The notes: generated by a model not told the origin, from the letters alone. A stretch of DNA of 64,000 nt from Nitrincola alkalilacustris (GCF_008973755.1 NZ_WBOM01000003.1:1-64000), one strand, 5' to 3'. Counted from the first letter of the stretch, positions 53,084-63,694 are shown. Translations and numbers: made by a program.

Positions 53084-53229
53084 ATACTCTTACTTTTAAG
53101 GGTGCCAGGGTTGTATCCATTATCAGTCAAGGCAGTCAGGGAGGCAACGGCATACTGAATCTGCTGCTTTCTGACGGTAATACGGCACCTGTCATAATGG
53201 AAATGTGCAGATAAAAAAGAGAGACAGTC

Positions 53230-56200
53230 ATGCCCCGTCCAGGCCCGGAAAGTAAATCAGAAATTCTAGAACACCTGAGCAACGAAATCTCCAAACGACT
53301 TCAGAAGAATAAATCAGAACTGCTGCTGAAGTTTATCGAACACTATTATCTGACTGCCCCGGAAAGAGATCTTAAAAACTGGCGGTTGGATGACCTGTAT
53401 GGCTCAACACTGAATATCTGGGAGTTTCTTCAGGTTCAGCCGGAGCGCACCGGGCGTGTCAGGGTCTTCAACCCCGATTATGAAAAGCATGGCTGGCAAT
53501 CCACACATACCGTTATTGAAGTTTCTGCACTGGATATGCCGTTTATCGTCGATTCGCTGCGTATCGAGCTGAATCGTCTTGATGTCACCATCCACTCCAT
53601 CACTAATGCGGTTTTCAGTGTCAAGCGCAATGATGCAGGTGAGGTTACGGACTTTATCAGCTCTGGCAAGAGCACCAATGATACATATAGCCGTGAGTCG
53701 GTTGTTGCGATAGAGGTGGATCGTCATACCAATCAGGAAAAACTTGAGCTGATAAGAGCTAGTCTGCAAGAGGTGTTGCAGGAAGTCAGAAGAGTGGTGG
53801 ATGACTTCTCATCCATGCTGAGTGCTGCCGATGACCTGGCCAAATCCTTGACCGCCTGCAAGGGCGCAGTGGTTAAATCCGATATTGCCGAAGCGCAGGC
53901 ATTTATCAAGTGGCTCGGAGGTAACTTCACCTTCCTTGGATATGAAGAGCTTGAGCTGGTTACGCAAGGCAAGAAAAAGTCGCTCAAACCAGTAGCTGGG
54001 TCCGGGTTGGGTCTGCTGCGTGAGTGCGATGGCCAGTGTCGTGCTGATCTCAGACACAGTTTCGATCGTGATGCTGCAGTGTTCACACTGATTCCTGATC
54101 TGCTCACTTTTTCCAAGTCAGCAGCCAAGTCACGCATTCATCGCCCGGCTTATCCTGATTACATCAGCTTCAAACGCTTCAATGATGAGGGCGATGTATG
54201 CGGAGAGGTGCGCTTCCTCGGTCTTTACACCTCCTCGGTTTACGTTCACTCGCCACGTGGTGTGCCTGTGATTCGTAACAAGATCAATGAGGTCATGGAG
54301 CGCTCTAATCTGTATCCTGAGGGTCATAACTGGAAGGAGTTGATGCAGATTCTGGAGACCTTCCCGCGAGATGATCTGTTTCAGAGCAGCGTCGAGGAGC
54401 TGTTCGACAGCACCCTGGGTATCCTGCAGATCAGAGAGCGCCGCCAGATACGTCTGTTCCTGCGTCGGGATCGCTTTGGTCAGTTTTTTTCGGCACTGGT
54501 GTATGTGCCACGTGATATTTACAGTACTGAGTTTCGTGTCCGCAGCGAGAAGATACTCAAGGATGCTCTGGGCTGTGATCTGGCAGAGTTCAATACCTAC
54601 TTCTCTGAGTCCATTCTGGCGCGTACACAGTTCAATCTGAGGCGCTCCGATGAAGGTCGCGTTATTGAAACCTTCGATGTCGATCAGATAGAGCGCAGAA
54701 TTCAGGATGCGGCCAGGAGCTGGGATGAGGATCTCTATGCTGCGCTGACAGACAGTCTGGGTGAGGAGCAGGGGATTCACTGCTATAACCACTATGGCTC
54801 CAGTTTCTCTCCAAGCTATCGTTCCGACTTCACACCACGCACCGCGGTGGTTGATATCCAGCATATGCGCAAACTGTCGCCGGCATCGCCCATAGCGCTG
54901 AGCTTTTATCGAGCGCTTGAGCGTGAGCAGGATGAGCTTAACTTCAAGCTCTTCCATTACGGAACAGCCTTGCCGTTGTCTGACGTCATGCCGGCACTGG
55001 AAAACCTCGGGCTGCGGGTTATAGACGAGCACCCGTACGAAATCATTTCCGAGGATAAGTGTGTCTGGATACATGACTTCAACCTGCGCTATCGCGGTAA
55101 ACAACAGAGCAGTATCGAGGAGCTGCAGGCTATCTTTGAGGATGCCTTCCAACATATCTGGTCTGGTCATGCAAATAGCGATGATTTCAACAAGCTGGTA
55201 CTGGGTGCGGGCCTTGGCTGGCGCAAGATCGTTATTCTGCGTGCCTATGCGGCCTACATGAAGCAGATCCGTTTCCCGATCAGTATCGAAGCAGTCAGTG
55301 CAGCACTGAACAATCATCCCGGTATCTCTCGTCAGCTCGTTGATCTCTTTGAGTATCGTTTCAATCCTGCGAAAGTGAATGAGAGCAAAGCGCTTGAGAC
55401 TGAAGAGGCGATCATGCTCAGCCTTGATGATGTCTCCAGTTTGAATGAGGATCAGGTGATTCGTCAGTATATCGAGCTGATCAAGGCAACGGTAAGAACC
55501 AACTATTATCAGACACTGGATGGCCAGGACAAATCCTATGTCTCATTCAAACTGATGCCCGCCAGCATACCTTTCATGCCGCAGCCAAGGCCGATGTTTG
55601 AGATCTTTGTTTTCTCCCCCAGGGTGGAGGGGGTTCACCTGCGCGGCGGCAAGGTGGCGCGTGGTGGTCTGCGCTGGTCGGACCGTAATGAGGACTTCCG
55701 GACCGAGGTACTGGGCCTTGTAAAGGCGCAGCAGGTCAAGAATGCAGTCATTGTTCCTGTCGGTGCCAAGGGGGGCTTCGTGCCCAAACAGTTGCAGCCC
55801 GACTGGGATCGTGATGCCTGGCTGGCAGAGGGTATTGCCTGCTATCGGATATTCATCAGTGCATTGCTGGATATTACCGACAATCTGGTCGATGGTGAGG
55901 TTGTACCGCCGCAGAATGTTGTGCGTCATGACGAAGATGACACCTATCTGGTTGTCGCTGCCGACAAGGGTACGGCAACCTTCTCCGATATCGCCAATGG
56001 CATCGCCAATGATTATGGTTTCTGGCTCGGAGATGCGTTTGCATCAGGAGGCAGTCAGGGATACGACCACAAGAAAATGGGTATCACCGCCCGTGGTGCC
56101 TGGGTATCGGTAGAGCGTCATTTCCGTGAAATGGGTATCAACACCAAGACTGACCCTTTCACCGTTGTGGGCATCGGTGATATGTCGGGTGATGTTTTCG

Positions 56201-58080
56201 GCAATGGCATGCTGCTGTCGGATCAGATCAAACTGGTGGCGGCGTTCAACCATATGCATATCTTTATCGATCCGAGTCCGGATCCGGCCAGCAGTTATGC
56301 TGAGCGCAAGCGGCTGTTCGATCTGCCACGCTCCGGTTGGAATGATTATAATGCGCAGCTGATCTCCAAAGGCGGTGGTATTTTCCCACGCAGTGCCAAG
56401 TCGATTACCCTGACGCCTGAGATGAAAAAACTGACCGGACTCACTCTGAGCCGGGTCACACCCAACGAACTGATGTCGGCCTTACTGGCCGCGCCGGTTG
56501 ATCTGTTGTGGAACGGTGGGATAGGTACTTACGTCAAAGCCTCTGATGAGAGCCATGCGGATGTTGGCGACAAGGCGAATGACGGCTTGCGTGTTGATGG
56601 CGGCATGCTGCGCTGCAGGGTGATTGGCGAAGGTGGTAACCTGGGGATGACCCAGCGTGGCCGTATGGAGTTTTCACGCCAGGGGGGGCGCATCAACACC
56701 GACTTTATTGACAATGCCGGCGGGGTTGATTGTTCCGACCACGAGGTCAATATCAAGATACTGCTGAACGGCATGGTGGCAGCTGGCGATATGACCATGA
56801 AGCAGCGTAACCAACTGCTGGTGGAGATGACCGAAGAGGTGGCGGAGCTGGTTCTGTTGAACAACTATCGCCAGGTTCAGGCAATCTCGCTTGAGGAAAA
56901 GCGTTCCCTGCTGTCCATGGCCGAGTATCAGCGCTTTATCAGTAAGCTGGAGGCGCAGGGCAAACTTAATCGCAAGCTTGAATATATCCCTAGCGATGAA
57001 GAGCTGGCGGAGCAGCGCAGTGCCGGGCGTGGTCTGACTCGTCCTGAACTGTCTATTCTGATCTCCTACTGCAAGGCCGATTTGAAAGAGGTGCTGCTGT
57101 CGACCAGTGTGCCCGATGATCTCTATCTGTCGAAGGAGCTGGTAACTGCCTTCCCGAATAAGATGGAGCTGCGTTTTGGCAGTGAGCTTAAACAGCATCG
57201 GCTGTGTCGGGAGATCGTGGCAACCCAGATTGCCAACCAGATAGTCAACTTCATGGGAATCAATTTTGTTGATCGTCTGATGACATCCACAGGCGCTTCT
57301 GTAGAGACGATTGTGCGGGCCTATGTATTGGTGCGCGATATCTTTGATCTCGAAACCCTGTGGGAGATGATTGAGGTACTCGATTATCAGGTGGATGCCG
57401 AGATACAGAGCGAGATGATGAGCAGCCTGCAGTATCTGGTGCGTCATGCAACACGATGGTTTGTACGAAATCGTCGTGGCGAGCTTAACTGCCAGGTCGA
57501 AATGGATAATTTCCATGATCACGTTTCAAGTATCAGTCAGAATCTTGGTCAGCTGCTGCGTGGTGAGCCCAAGGAGCTCTGGGAGCAGGCTTACTCACGT
57601 TACACGGATGCCGGTGTGCCGGCCTCTCTGGCTCAGGTGGTGGCTGGCTCCGGTAGCTTGTATGCGGCGCTGGGAATAATCGAAGTGGCGCGTGAGCTGG
57701 ACCGTCCGCTTGAGCATGCTGCCGCAGCCTTTTTTGGTCTTGGTGAGCGTCTTGAGTTGCAGTGGTTTTCACGCCAGCTTAACAGTCTGAGGGTAGAAAA
57801 CTACTGGCAGGCTCTGGCAAGGGATGCCTTCCGCGATGATCTGGACTGGCAGCAGCGAGCTCTGATGGCCACTGTACTTAAAATGCACAAGCCCGATGGC
57901 GGCTCCATCGAGGAGCAGCTTGAGGATTGGGTGGCGTTGAACGAAGGGCTGCTGGAGCGCTGGAATCGTGTCCTGGCAGATCTGAAAAATGCTAAACATC
58001 AGGATTATGCGATGTATACTGTCGCCGTGAGAGAGCTGTTCGATCTCGCACGTACCTGTGTATTCGCTCAAGCTGACTGA
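53230..58080 (+). CDS. gdhB: NAD-specific glutamate dehydrogenase (large, GDH2 type)
   Basis: A 1616-residue cytosolic enzyme of the ~180 kDa class that oxidatively deaminates glutamate to 2-oxoglutarate with NAD+. The long N-terminal regulatory region (about 1-700) has ACT-like parts. The catalytic core starts about 800 with GGLRWSDRNEDFRTEVLGLVKAQQVKNAVIVPVGAKGGFVPK (quoted as its first part; catalytic Lys in the GAKGG motif). FTVVGIGDMSGDVFGNGML marks the Rossmann part. Length matches Pseudomonas GdhB (about 1620). It is followed by a hairpin overlapping the DUF2835 leader. Confidence 0.95.
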   Translation: MPRPGPESKSEILEHLSNEISKRLQKNKSELLLKFIEHYYLTAPERDLKNWRLDDLYGSTLNIWEFLQVQPERTGRVRVFNPDYEKHGWQSTHTVIEVSALDMPFIVDSLRIELNRLDVTIHSITNAVFSVKRNDAGEVTDFISSGKSTNDTYSRESVVAIEVDRHTNQEKLELIRASLQEVLQEVRRVVDDFSSMLSAADDLAKSLTACKGAVVKSDIAEAQAFIKWLGGNFTFLGYEELELVTQGKKKSLKPVAGSGLGLLRECDGQCRADLRHSFDRDAAVFTLIPDLLTFSKSAAKSRIHRPAYPDYISFKRFNDEGDVCGEVRFLGLYTSSVYVHSPRGVPVIRNKINEVMERSNLYPEGHNWKELMQILETFPRDDLFQSSVEELFDSTLGILQIRERRQIRLFLRRDRFGQFFSALVYVPRDIYSTEFRVRSEKILKDALGCDLAEFNTYFSESILARTQFNLRRSDEGRVIETFDVDQIERRIQDAARSWDEDLYAALTDSLGEEQGIHCYNHYGSSFSPSYRSDFTPRTAVVDIQHMRKLSPASPIALSFYRALEREQDELNFKLFHYGTALPLSDVMPALENLGLRVIDEHPYEIISEDKCVWIHDFNLRYRGKQQSSIEELQAIFEDAFQHIWSGHANSDDFNKLVLGAGLGWRKIVILRAYAAYMKQIRFPISIEAVSAALNNHPGISRQLVDLFEYRFNPAKVNESKALETEEAIMLSLDDVSSLNEDQVIRQYIELIKATVRTNYYQTLDGQDKSYVSFKLMPASIPFMPQPRPMFEIFVFSPRVEGVHLRGGKVARGGLRWSDRNEDFRTEVLGLVKAQQVKNAVIVPVGAKGGFVPKQLQPDWDRDAWLAEGIACYRIFISALLDITDNLVDGEVVPPQNVVRHDEDDTYLVVAADKGTATFSDIANGIANDYGFWLGDAFASGGSQGYDHKKMGITARGAWVSVERHFREMGINTKTDPFTVVGIGDMSGDVFGNGMLLSDQIKLVAAFNHMHIFIDPSPDPASSYAERKRLFDLPRSGWNDYNAQLISKGGGIFPRSAKSITLTPEMKKLTGLTLSRVTPNELMSALLAAPVDLLWNGGIGTYVKASDESHADVGDKANDGLRVDGGMLRCRVIGEGGNLGMTQRGRMEFSRQGGRINTDFIDNAGGVDCSDHEVNIKILLNGMVAAGDMTMKQRNQLLVEMTEEVAELVLLNNYRQVQAISLEEKRSLLSMAEYQRFISKLEAQGKLNRKLEYIPSDEELAEQRSAGRGLTRPELSILISYCKADLKEVLLSTSVPDDLYLSKELVTAFPNKMELRFGSELKQHRLCREIVATQIANQIVNFMGINFVDRLMTSTGASVETIVRAYVLVRDIFDLETLWEMIEVLDYQVDAEIQSEMMSSLQYLVRHATRWFVRNRRGELNCQVEMDNFHDHVSSISQNLGQLLRGEPKELWEQAYSRYTDAGVPASLAQVVAGSGSLYAALGIIEVARELDRPLEHAAAAFFGLGERLELQWFSRQLNSLRVENYWQALARDAFRDDLDWQQRALMATVLKMHKPDGGSIEEQLEDWVALNEGLLERWNRVLADLKNAKHQDYAMYTVAVRELFDLARTCVFAQAD

Positions 58081-58086
58081 TATGAA

Positions 58087-58120
58087 GATGTCTGTCGGCT
58101 TTTTCATGCCGGCAGACATC
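58087..58120 (+). terminator. Strong hairpin between gdhB and the DUF2835 gene
   Basis: GATGTCTGTCGGC (58087-58099) pairs with GCCGGCAGACATC (58108-58120) over 13 bp with one G-T pair and an 8-base loop TTTTTCAT. There is no T run after it and it ends one base before the ATG of the next gene. It may slow or end gdhB transcription, or hide translation of the DUF2835 gene, which lacks a visible ribosome-binding site. Confidence 0.55.
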
Positions 58121-58121
58121 C

Positions 58122-58352
58122 ATGAAGCACCTGATCGTTGATCTTTTTATTACCAAAGAAGAGTACCTCAAATACTATCGTGGCAGTGCTGCCTGGGTAT
58201 CCGCAGTTGCCCGTGATGGCCGTCAGGTACAGTTTCCAGCCAGTACTCTCAGGCGCTATCTGACCCATGCCGGTATCCGAGGCTCCTTTGTCATCTACTA
58301 TGATAATGCCGGTAAGCTGATTCAAGTGGATAAACTCGGCTCAATGACTTGA
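58122..58352 (+). CDS. DUF2835 family protein
   Basis: A 76-residue protein matching DUF2835 in Pseudomonas: LFITKEEYLKYYRGSAAWVSAVARDGRQVQFPAS, then LRRYLTHAGIRGSFVIYYDNAGKLI (shown in parts). It has no membrane segment. Function is unknown. A strong hairpin ends immediately before the start codon. Confidence 0.85.
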   Translation: MKHLIVDLFITKEEYLKYYRGSAAWVSAVARDGRQVQFPASTLRRYLTHAGIRGSFVIYYDNAGKLIQVDKLGSMT

Positions 58353-58369
58353 GTCACGCTGTCATTTTT
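58343..58369 (+). terminator. Candidate terminator after the DUF2835 gene
   Basis: AATGAC (58343-58348) and GTCATT (58361-58366) form a short stem with a 12-base loop, followed by TTT. A TATAAT for pyrD lies at 58384-58389. Confidence 0.35.
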
Positions 58370-58383
58370 ATCCCTCATCACGT

Positions 58384-58389
58384 TATAAT
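58384..58389 (+). promoter_or_regulatory. -10 element of pyrD
   Basis: A perfect TATAAT 30 bases before the pyrD start; the -35 is indistinct. Confidence 0.45.
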
Positions 58390-58418
58390 GCCTCTCATTT
58401 TCCGACCATGATCCAGAG

Positions 58419-59453
58419 ATGACCATGCTTTATACGCTTGCCAGATCCCTGATGTTTAAGATGGATGCCGAGACGTCACACAATCTTGCCCTGAGTGGTA
58501 TGAATGCTGTCTCGCGGCTGGGGTTACAGCGTCTTGCCGGTGCCAGGGCAAGCGACCTGCCAGTAGAGGTGATGGGTATTCGCTTCCCCAATCCGGTAGG
58601 TTTGGCGGCGGGGCTGGACAAAAATGGTATTGCCGTGGACGGGCTGGCGGCCATGGGCTTTGGCTTCATTGAGGTGGGTACAGTCACACCTCGGCCTCAG
58701 GAGGGAAACCCCAAACCGCGCCTGTTCAGAATTCCTGAGCATTCCGCCATCATCAATCGCATGGGCTTCAATAATGCCGGTGTTGATCAACTGCTGAAAA
58801 ATCTTGAGGCCAGCAGCTATGATGGTGTGCTGGGCATTAATATCGGTAAAAACAAGGATACGCCCAACAAGAAGGCGCATGAGGATTACCTGCTTTGCTT
58901 CCGCAAGGTATATAGTCGTGCCAGTTATATTACGGTGAACATCTCTTCTCCCAATACACCGGGGCTTAGAACCTTGCAGTTCGGTGATTCGCTGAACAGT
59001 CTGCTGGATTGCATCAAGACGGAGCAGGCCAAGCTGGCTAGACTGTACAAGCGTTATACGCCTGTAACCGTTAAGATTGCGCCGGATATGGGGCCGGAAG
59101 AGTTTGAGTTGGTTGCCAATGCACTGATGACCTACGAAATAGACGGTGTGATTGCGACCAATACCACCCTGTCTCGTGATGGGGTCGAGGACTCTGAGTT
59201 CTGCGATGAGGCTGGGGGCTTGAGTGGCGCACCTGTTCGCAATCGTTCAACAGCGGCAATCATGGCGCTTTCCCGGCATCTGAATGGCAGGATTCCTATT
59301 ATCGGTGTGGGTGGTATTACAGAGGGTTTTGATGCGGCTGAAAAACTGGATGCTGGTGCGAGTCTGGTACAGTTGTATACGGGCTTTATCTATAAAGGGC
59401 CAGTGTTGATTCGTGACTCGGTCAGAGCGATAGAGAAGTTGAATAAAACTTGA
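58419..59453 (+). CDS. pyrD: Dihydroorotate dehydrogenase (quinone), class 2
   Basis: A 344-residue membrane-associated flavoenzyme that oxidises dihydroorotate with quinone in pyrimidine synthesis. The N-terminal ~40 residues form the amphipathic quinone-binding helices. FMN-binding [47 protein letters not shown] with the catalytic Ser (about residue 178) and GVGGI follow. A second in-frame ATG at 58425 could be the start. Confidence 0.95.
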   Translation: MTMLYTLARSLMFKMDAETSHNLALSGMNAVSRLGLQRLAGARASDLPVEVMGIRFPNPVGLAAGLDKNGIAVDGLAAMGFGFIEVGTVTPRPQEGNPKPRLFRIPEHSAIINRMGFNNAGVDQLLKNLEASSYDGVLGINIGKNKDTPNKKAHEDYLLCFRKVYSRASYITVNISSPNTPGLRTLQFGDSLNSLLDCIKTEQAKLARLYKRYTPVTVKIAPDMGPEEFELVANALMTYEIDGVIATNTTLSRDGVEDSEFCDEAGGLSGAPVRNRSTAAIMALSRHLNGRIPIIGVGGITEGFDAAEKLDAGASLVQLYTGFIYKGPVLIRDSVRAIEKLNKT

Positions 59454-59480
59454 TTTGATGTCGGCTTTTTTGCCTGGAGT

Positions 59481-59498
59481 GCTCCCTTAAAAGGGAGC
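59481..59498. terminator. Hairpin after pyrD
   Basis: A perfect palindrome GCTCCCTTAAAAGGGAGC in the 90-base space between convergent pyrD and rmf. There is no strong T run beyond it, so termination efficiency is uncertain. Confidence 0.5.
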
Positions 59499-59543
59499 CC
59501 TCCGTGAAAGGAATAACTGTATGCTCCGTTTTATGAGTTTAGT

Positions 59544-59750
59544 TTAACCGAGTGATGGATTAACCTGAATTGCAGAAACGCCAGACATCCCGTTCCAGTG
59601 TGCTTCGCGTCCTTCTCGCCAGCCTCTCATCCAGTGACTTCGTTTTTCAGCTTCAGTAACCGGACAATCCTCTTTGGATTTGCCCCCGATTCCCGCATTA
59701 AAGCCACGGCTGAAAAGAGTTGAGCTTGGATCTCGTTTCTGTCTTTTCAT
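59544..59750 (-). CDS. rmf: Ribosome modulation factor
   Basis: A 68-residue basic protein that dimerises 70S ribosomes into inactive 100S particles in stationary phase. KRQKRDPSSTLFSRGFNAGI and HWMRGWREGREAHWNGMSG are typical of Rmf. It is convergent with pyrD. GAGGCG upstream of the ATG acts as ribosome-binding site. Confidence 0.93.
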   Translation of the reverse strand: MKRQKRDPSSTLFSRGFNAGIGGKSKEDCPVTEAEKRSHWMRGWREGREAHWNGMSGVSAIQVNPSLG

Positions 59751-60051
59751 AAATATACGCCTCTCATGCTTCTATTTTTCATAGCGTGCGGCAATAAAAA
59801 CTACAGTCGCCGCAAGTGGCAGTGAGCCTGGTAGAAAAATCAGGTCACATGTACATTGATAACTGAATTCTGATCAGAAAGCGATTTAAAAAAACTATAC
59901 CTTCGATGGTTCTTGATAGTTGTACTCACAACGCAGCTGCAAAAATACGCCGCTAATCATGCTGTTAAAGGTTACGATTGAATGAACAAAAAATGATGAA
60001 TTTTTTTCATATTCATGACAGCTGTTCGGTTGTTCTGAATCGAGGTTACAG
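59751..60051. other. Intergenic region between divergent rmf and rlmKL
   Basis: No further gene is seen. It is AT-rich and must hold the promoters for rmf and rlmKL. GAGG six bases before ATG 60052 is the ribosome-binding site of rlmKL. I could not place a convincing -35/-10 pair. Confidence 0.5.
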
Positions 60052-62229
60052 ATGGAAATAAACGACGCGAATACGGCACTGAATTTTTTTGTGACCTGTC
60101 CCAAGGGAATAGAGCAACTGTTGGCGGAGGAGTTGCAAGTGCTGGGTGCAGAAGCAGTTCGCCAGACAGTAGCGGGCGTGTCATGTCAGGGTGATCTGGC
60201 ACTGGGGTACAGGATCTGTCTGTGGTCGCGTCTTGGCAGTCGTGTGCTGATGCCATTGGCAGAGGGAGCGGTCAGGGATGCGGATCAGCTCTATGCTGTC
60301 GTGCAGCAGGTTGACTGGCTTGATCATCTGCGGCCCTCGGGAACCTTGACGGTAGACTTCAATGGTCGCTGTGAGGGAATTAATAATACCCATTTCGGTG
60401 CCCTCAAGGTCAAGGATGCGATCGTTGACCAGATCCGGGATGCGACAGGGCAGCGCCCATCGGTAGATCGTCAGGCTCCGGATCTTCGCGTCAATGTACA
60501 CCTTGCCAGAGAGAAGGCCGTTATATCGCTGGATCTGTCGGGTGAGAGTCTGCATCGGCGTGGTTATCGTCAGGAAGCGGGTGAGGCGCCTCTGAAAGAG
60601 AGTCTCGCGGCAGCGATTCTGATCCGCGCGGGATGGGTGGAGAAAAGTAGCGGGCAGGCTGTGCTGGTCGACCCGATGTGTGGCTCGGGCACCTTGCTGA
60701 TTGAGGCCGCGCTGATGGCGACCGATACTGCCCCCGGGTTGCTGCGTCGACAGTTTGGCTTTGCGCGTTGGTTGGGTCACAGGGAGTCACTGTGGCAGGC
60801 GCTGCAGGCTGAGGCTGTTGAGCGCAAGAATGCGGGTGCCGCGAATGTTCTGGTCAGATGTCATGGCTCTGATCAGGATCCTCGAGTGCTCGAGAAGGCA
60901 AAGCATAATGCGCGGCGTGCGGGTGTTGATCATCTGATCAGCTGGAAGGTGCAATCTGTTGAAGAGTGCCAGGCTCCTGAGCTGGGGGAAGCCGTCGGCC
61001 TGCTTATCTCCAATCCACCTTATGGTGAGCGGCTTGGCGAGGTGGAGCAGCTGATGTTTCTCTATCAGCAGCTGGGCAGGGTGATGAAAGATCAGTTTGC
61101 CGGTTGGCAGGCAGGTATCTTTACCAGCAACCCTGAGTTGGGCATGGTGCTGGGCATGAAGGCGCAGAAGCGCTATCAGTTATTCAATGGCACGCTCAAA
61201 AGTCAGTTACTGATGTTCGAGATCTATGAAAATCAGCCGGTGCCAGAGGAGCGGGAAAATCAGCCGGATCAGGTTCAGCCCCTGTCTGAGCAGGCGCAGA
61301 TGTTCGCCAATCGACTGCGTAAAAACCTCAAGCAGTACTCGCGATGGGTCAGAAAAGAGGATATCGACTGCTACCGTGTCTATGATGCCGATATGCCTGA
61401 GTATGCTGTTGCGGTGGACTACTACGCGGGTCAGGTGGTGGTGCAGGAGTATGCGCCTCCAGCTAACATTGACAAGGTGCGGGCATTCAGTCGCTTGAAT
61501 GACGTGCTGCAGGTAGTACCGGAGGTGCTCAATGTGCCGGCTGATCAGGTGGTCCTGAAGCAGCGCAAGCGTCAGCAGGGGACTGAGCAGTATCAGAAGC
61601 AGGATGAAACGGACCATTTTTTCACCGTCACCGAGCACGGCTGCCAGTTGCTGGTGAATCTTCATGATTATCTGGATACAGGACTGTTTCTGGATCACCG
61701 GCCGATACGCCGGCATATTCAGTCTGTAGCTGCTGGCAAGGATGTACTGAATCTGTTCTGTTATACCGCGAGTGCAACGGTGCATGCCATAGTGGGTGGT
61801 GCGCGCTCGAGTGTCAGTGTGGATATGTCCACAACCTATCTGGCCTGGGCTAAGCGGAATTTCAGGCTGAACAATGCTGATATGAGTCAGCATAAGCTGG
61901 TACAGGCTGACTGTATGCGCTGGCTCGAAGAGCAGCACAAGCCGGCCTATGATCTGATCTTCATGGACCCGCCGACATTTTCCAACTCTAAGCGGATGGA
62001 AGGGGTGCTGGATGTACAGCGCGATCATGTTGTGCTGGTGAAGGGTGCGATGGAGTTATTGCGTTCGGATGGTGTGCTGATCTTCTCCAACAACTATCGT
62101 CGCTTCAAGCTCGATCATGAGGCGTTGGATGCATACGAGATAGTGGATATCACACATAAAACGCTGGATCCTGACTTCAAGCGCAGCGCCAAAATTCACT
62201 GCTGTTTTGAGATTCGTCACAAGCGTTAA
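60052..62229 (+). CDS. rlmKL: 23S rRNA (guanine-N2/N7) dual methyltransferase RlmKL
   Basis: A 725-residue fused enzyme. The N-terminal part (about 1-380) is RlmL, with a THUMP domain, LVDPMCGSGTLLIEAALMA and the NPPYGERL motif that methylates N2 of G2445. The C-terminal part (about 400-725) is RlmK, with DVLNLFCYTASATVHA and FMDPPTFSNSK, acting on N7 of G2069. Length matches E. coli RlmL (702). Confidence 0.95.
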   Translation: MEINDANTALNFFVTCPKGIEQLLAEELQVLGAEAVRQTVAGVSCQGDLALGYRICLWSRLGSRVLMPLAEGAVRDADQLYAVVQQVDWLDHLRPSGTLTVDFNGRCEGINNTHFGALKVKDAIVDQIRDATGQRPSVDRQAPDLRVNVHLAREKAVISLDLSGESLHRRGYRQEAGEAPLKESLAAAILIRAGWVEKSSGQAVLVDPMCGSGTLLIEAALMATDTAPGLLRRQFGFARWLGHRESLWQALQAEAVERKNAGAANVLVRCHGSDQDPRVLEKAKHNARRAGVDHLISWKVQSVEECQAPELGEAVGLLISNPPYGERLGEVEQLMFLYQQLGRVMKDQFAGWQAGIFTSNPELGMVLGMKAQKRYQLFNGTLKSQLLMFEIYENQPVPEERENQPDQVQPLSEQAQMFANRLRKNLKQYSRWVRKEDIDCYRVYDADMPEYAVAVDYYAGQVVVQEYAPPANIDKVRAFSRLNDVLQVVPEVLNVPADQVVLKQRKRQQGTEQYQKQDETDHFFTVTEHGCQLLVNLHDYLDTGLFLDHRPIRRHIQSVAAGKDVLNLFCYTASATVHAIVGGARSSVSVDMSTTYLAWAKRNFRLNNADMSQHKLVQADCMRWLEEQHKPAYDLIFMDPPTFSNSKRMEGVLDVQRDHVVLVKGAMELLRSDGVLIFSNNYRRFKLDHEALDAYEIVDITHKTLDPDFKRSAKIHCCFEIRHKR

Positions 62230-62253
62230 AAGAACTGGAGGAAGATCGGGGAT

Positions 62254-62278
62254 CCGGGACGCCCATCAGGCGCCCCGG
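62254..62278. terminator. GC-rich hairpin between convergent rlmKL and gltA
   Basis: CCGGGACGCC pairs with GGCGCCCCGG around a CATCA loop with one A-C mismatch. No T run follows on either strand, so it may be rho-assisted or an RNA-end stabiliser. Confidence 0.55.
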
Positions 62279-62292
62279 AGCAAGGCAGGAAA

Positions 62293-63576
62293 TTATTTCT
62301 TGCCTGGGTAGTCGCGCATCTCTGCGCCAGTGTAAAGCTGGCGTGGACGGCCGATGCGGTTCGGGCTGGAGTGGAATTCGTTCCAGTGGGAAATCCAGCC
62401 AATTGTTCTGGACAGTGCGAAGATCACTGTAAACATGCTGGTCGGGATGCCGATCGCTTTCAAAATGATACCTGAGTAGAAGTCCACGTTCGGGTAAAGC
62501 TTGCGCTCAACGAAGTAGGGGTCTTCCAGGGCGATCTCTTCCAGACGCTTGGCGATCTTCAGTAGCGGATCATTTTCGATACCGAGTTCGGCAAGCACTT
62601 CGTCACAGGTCTTCTTCATCACCTTGGCGCGAGGATCAAAGTTACGATAAACGCGGTGACCAAAGCCCATCAGTCGGAAGTTGTCATCCGGATCCTTGGC
62701 CTTGGCAATGAATTCGGGGATATTTGCTTCATCACCAATCTCCTCGAGCATGCTCAGCACTGCTTCGTTGGCACCACCATGCGCCGGTCCCCACAGTGCA
62801 GCAATACCGGCAGCGATGCAGGCAAAGGGGTTTGCACCGGAAGAACCAGCCAGACGTACCGTGGATGTGGATGCATTCTGTTCGTGATCGGCATGCAGTG
62901 TGAAGATGCGGTCCATGGCGCGTGCCAGGATTGGATTGACTTCATAGTCATCGCAAGGTGTAGCAAACATCATCTGCAGGAAGTTTTCGGCATAGCCCAT
63001 TTTGTTTCGCGGATGCATGAACGGCTGGCCGATGGAGTATTTGTAGCACATGGCTGCCAGTGTCGGCATCTTCGCAATCAGGCGATAGGCGCAGACCTCA
63101 CGGTGGTTAGCATCATTGATGTCCAGAGAGTCGTGATAGAAGGCGGACAGTGCGCCAACTACACCACACATGATAGCCATCGGGTGCGCGTCGCGGCGAA
63201 AACCCTTGAAAAACTGGCTCAACTGCTCATGTACCATCGTATGATTGCTGATGGTATGGCTGAACTTGTCGAGCTCTTCCTTGGTTGGCAATTCTCCGTT
63301 CAGTAGCAGATAGCAGACCTCAAGATAGTGTGATTTCTCGGCCAGCTGCTCAATCGGGTACCCACGGTGCAGCAGAATTCCCTTGTCGCCATCAATGTAG
63401 GTAATGGAAGAGTCGCAGGCAGCAGTCGACACAAAGCCCGGATCATAGGTGAAAAGACCTTTGCCGGTCAGTGGGCGCACATCGATGACATCTGGCCCGA
63501 GTGTGCCGGAATAAACAGGAAGTTCAATGACTTCGTCTAGACCATCGACCGTCAAACGTGCTTTTTTGTCAGCCAT
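62293..63576 (-). CDS. gltA: Citrate synthase
   Basis: A 427-residue type II citrate synthase, first enzyme of the TCA cycle. Catalytic His and Asp lie in [12 protein letters not shown] (about residue 273), [14 protein letters not shown] (about 315) and VDFYSGI (about 371). N-terminal [10 protein letters not shown] is family-typical. AGGAG lies before the ATG. Position next to a promoter pointing right suggests sdhCDAB beyond the window, the usual arrangement. Confidence 0.97.
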   Translation of the reverse strand: MADKKARLTVDGLDEVIELPVYSGTLGPDVIDVRPLTGKGLFTYDPGFVSTAACDSSITYIDGDKGILLHRGYPIEQLAEKSHYLEVCYLLLNGELPTKEELDKFSHTISNHTMVHEQLSQFFKGFRRDAHPMAIMCGVVGALSAFYHDSLDINDANHREVCAYRLIAKMPTLAAMCYKYSIGQPFMHPRNKMGYAENFLQMMFATPCDDYEVNPILARAMDRIFTLHADHEQNASTSTVRLAGSSGANPFACIAAGIAALWGPAHGGANEAVLSMLEEIGDEANIPEFIAKAKDPDDNFRLMGFGHRVYRNFDPRAKVMKKTCDEVLAELGIENDPLLKIAKRLEEIALEDPYFVERKLYPNVDFYSGIILKAIGIPTSMFTVIFALSRTIGWISHWNEFHSSPNRIGRPRQLYTGAEMRDYPGKK

Positions 63577-63666
63577 TGGTGGCTCCTATCATTTTGTTTG
63601 GGTTACAACGACTTATAGTTAGTCGCGTGGCCATGCCTTGTGGGTCAGGCCTTCAAAGACCTGAAC

Positions 63667-63694
63667 ACTATAGAGCGTGTCACGCGATTGTCAA
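63667..63694 (-). promoter_or_regulatory. gltA: gltA promoter
   Basis: Read on the minus strand: TTGACA (63689-63694), 16-base spacer, TATAGT (63667-63672). This is a near-consensus sigma-70 promoter 90 bases before the gltA start. Confidence 0.75.

Noticed and set aside
54130-55317. Minus-strand frame of 395 residues inside gdhB
   Set aside because: It is antisense to a conserved enzyme and has no promoter, ribosome-binding site or motif.
61207-62028. Minus-strand frame of 273 residues over rlmKL
   Set aside because: It is antisense to the RlmK domain, with His/Ile-rich composition typical of a shadow.
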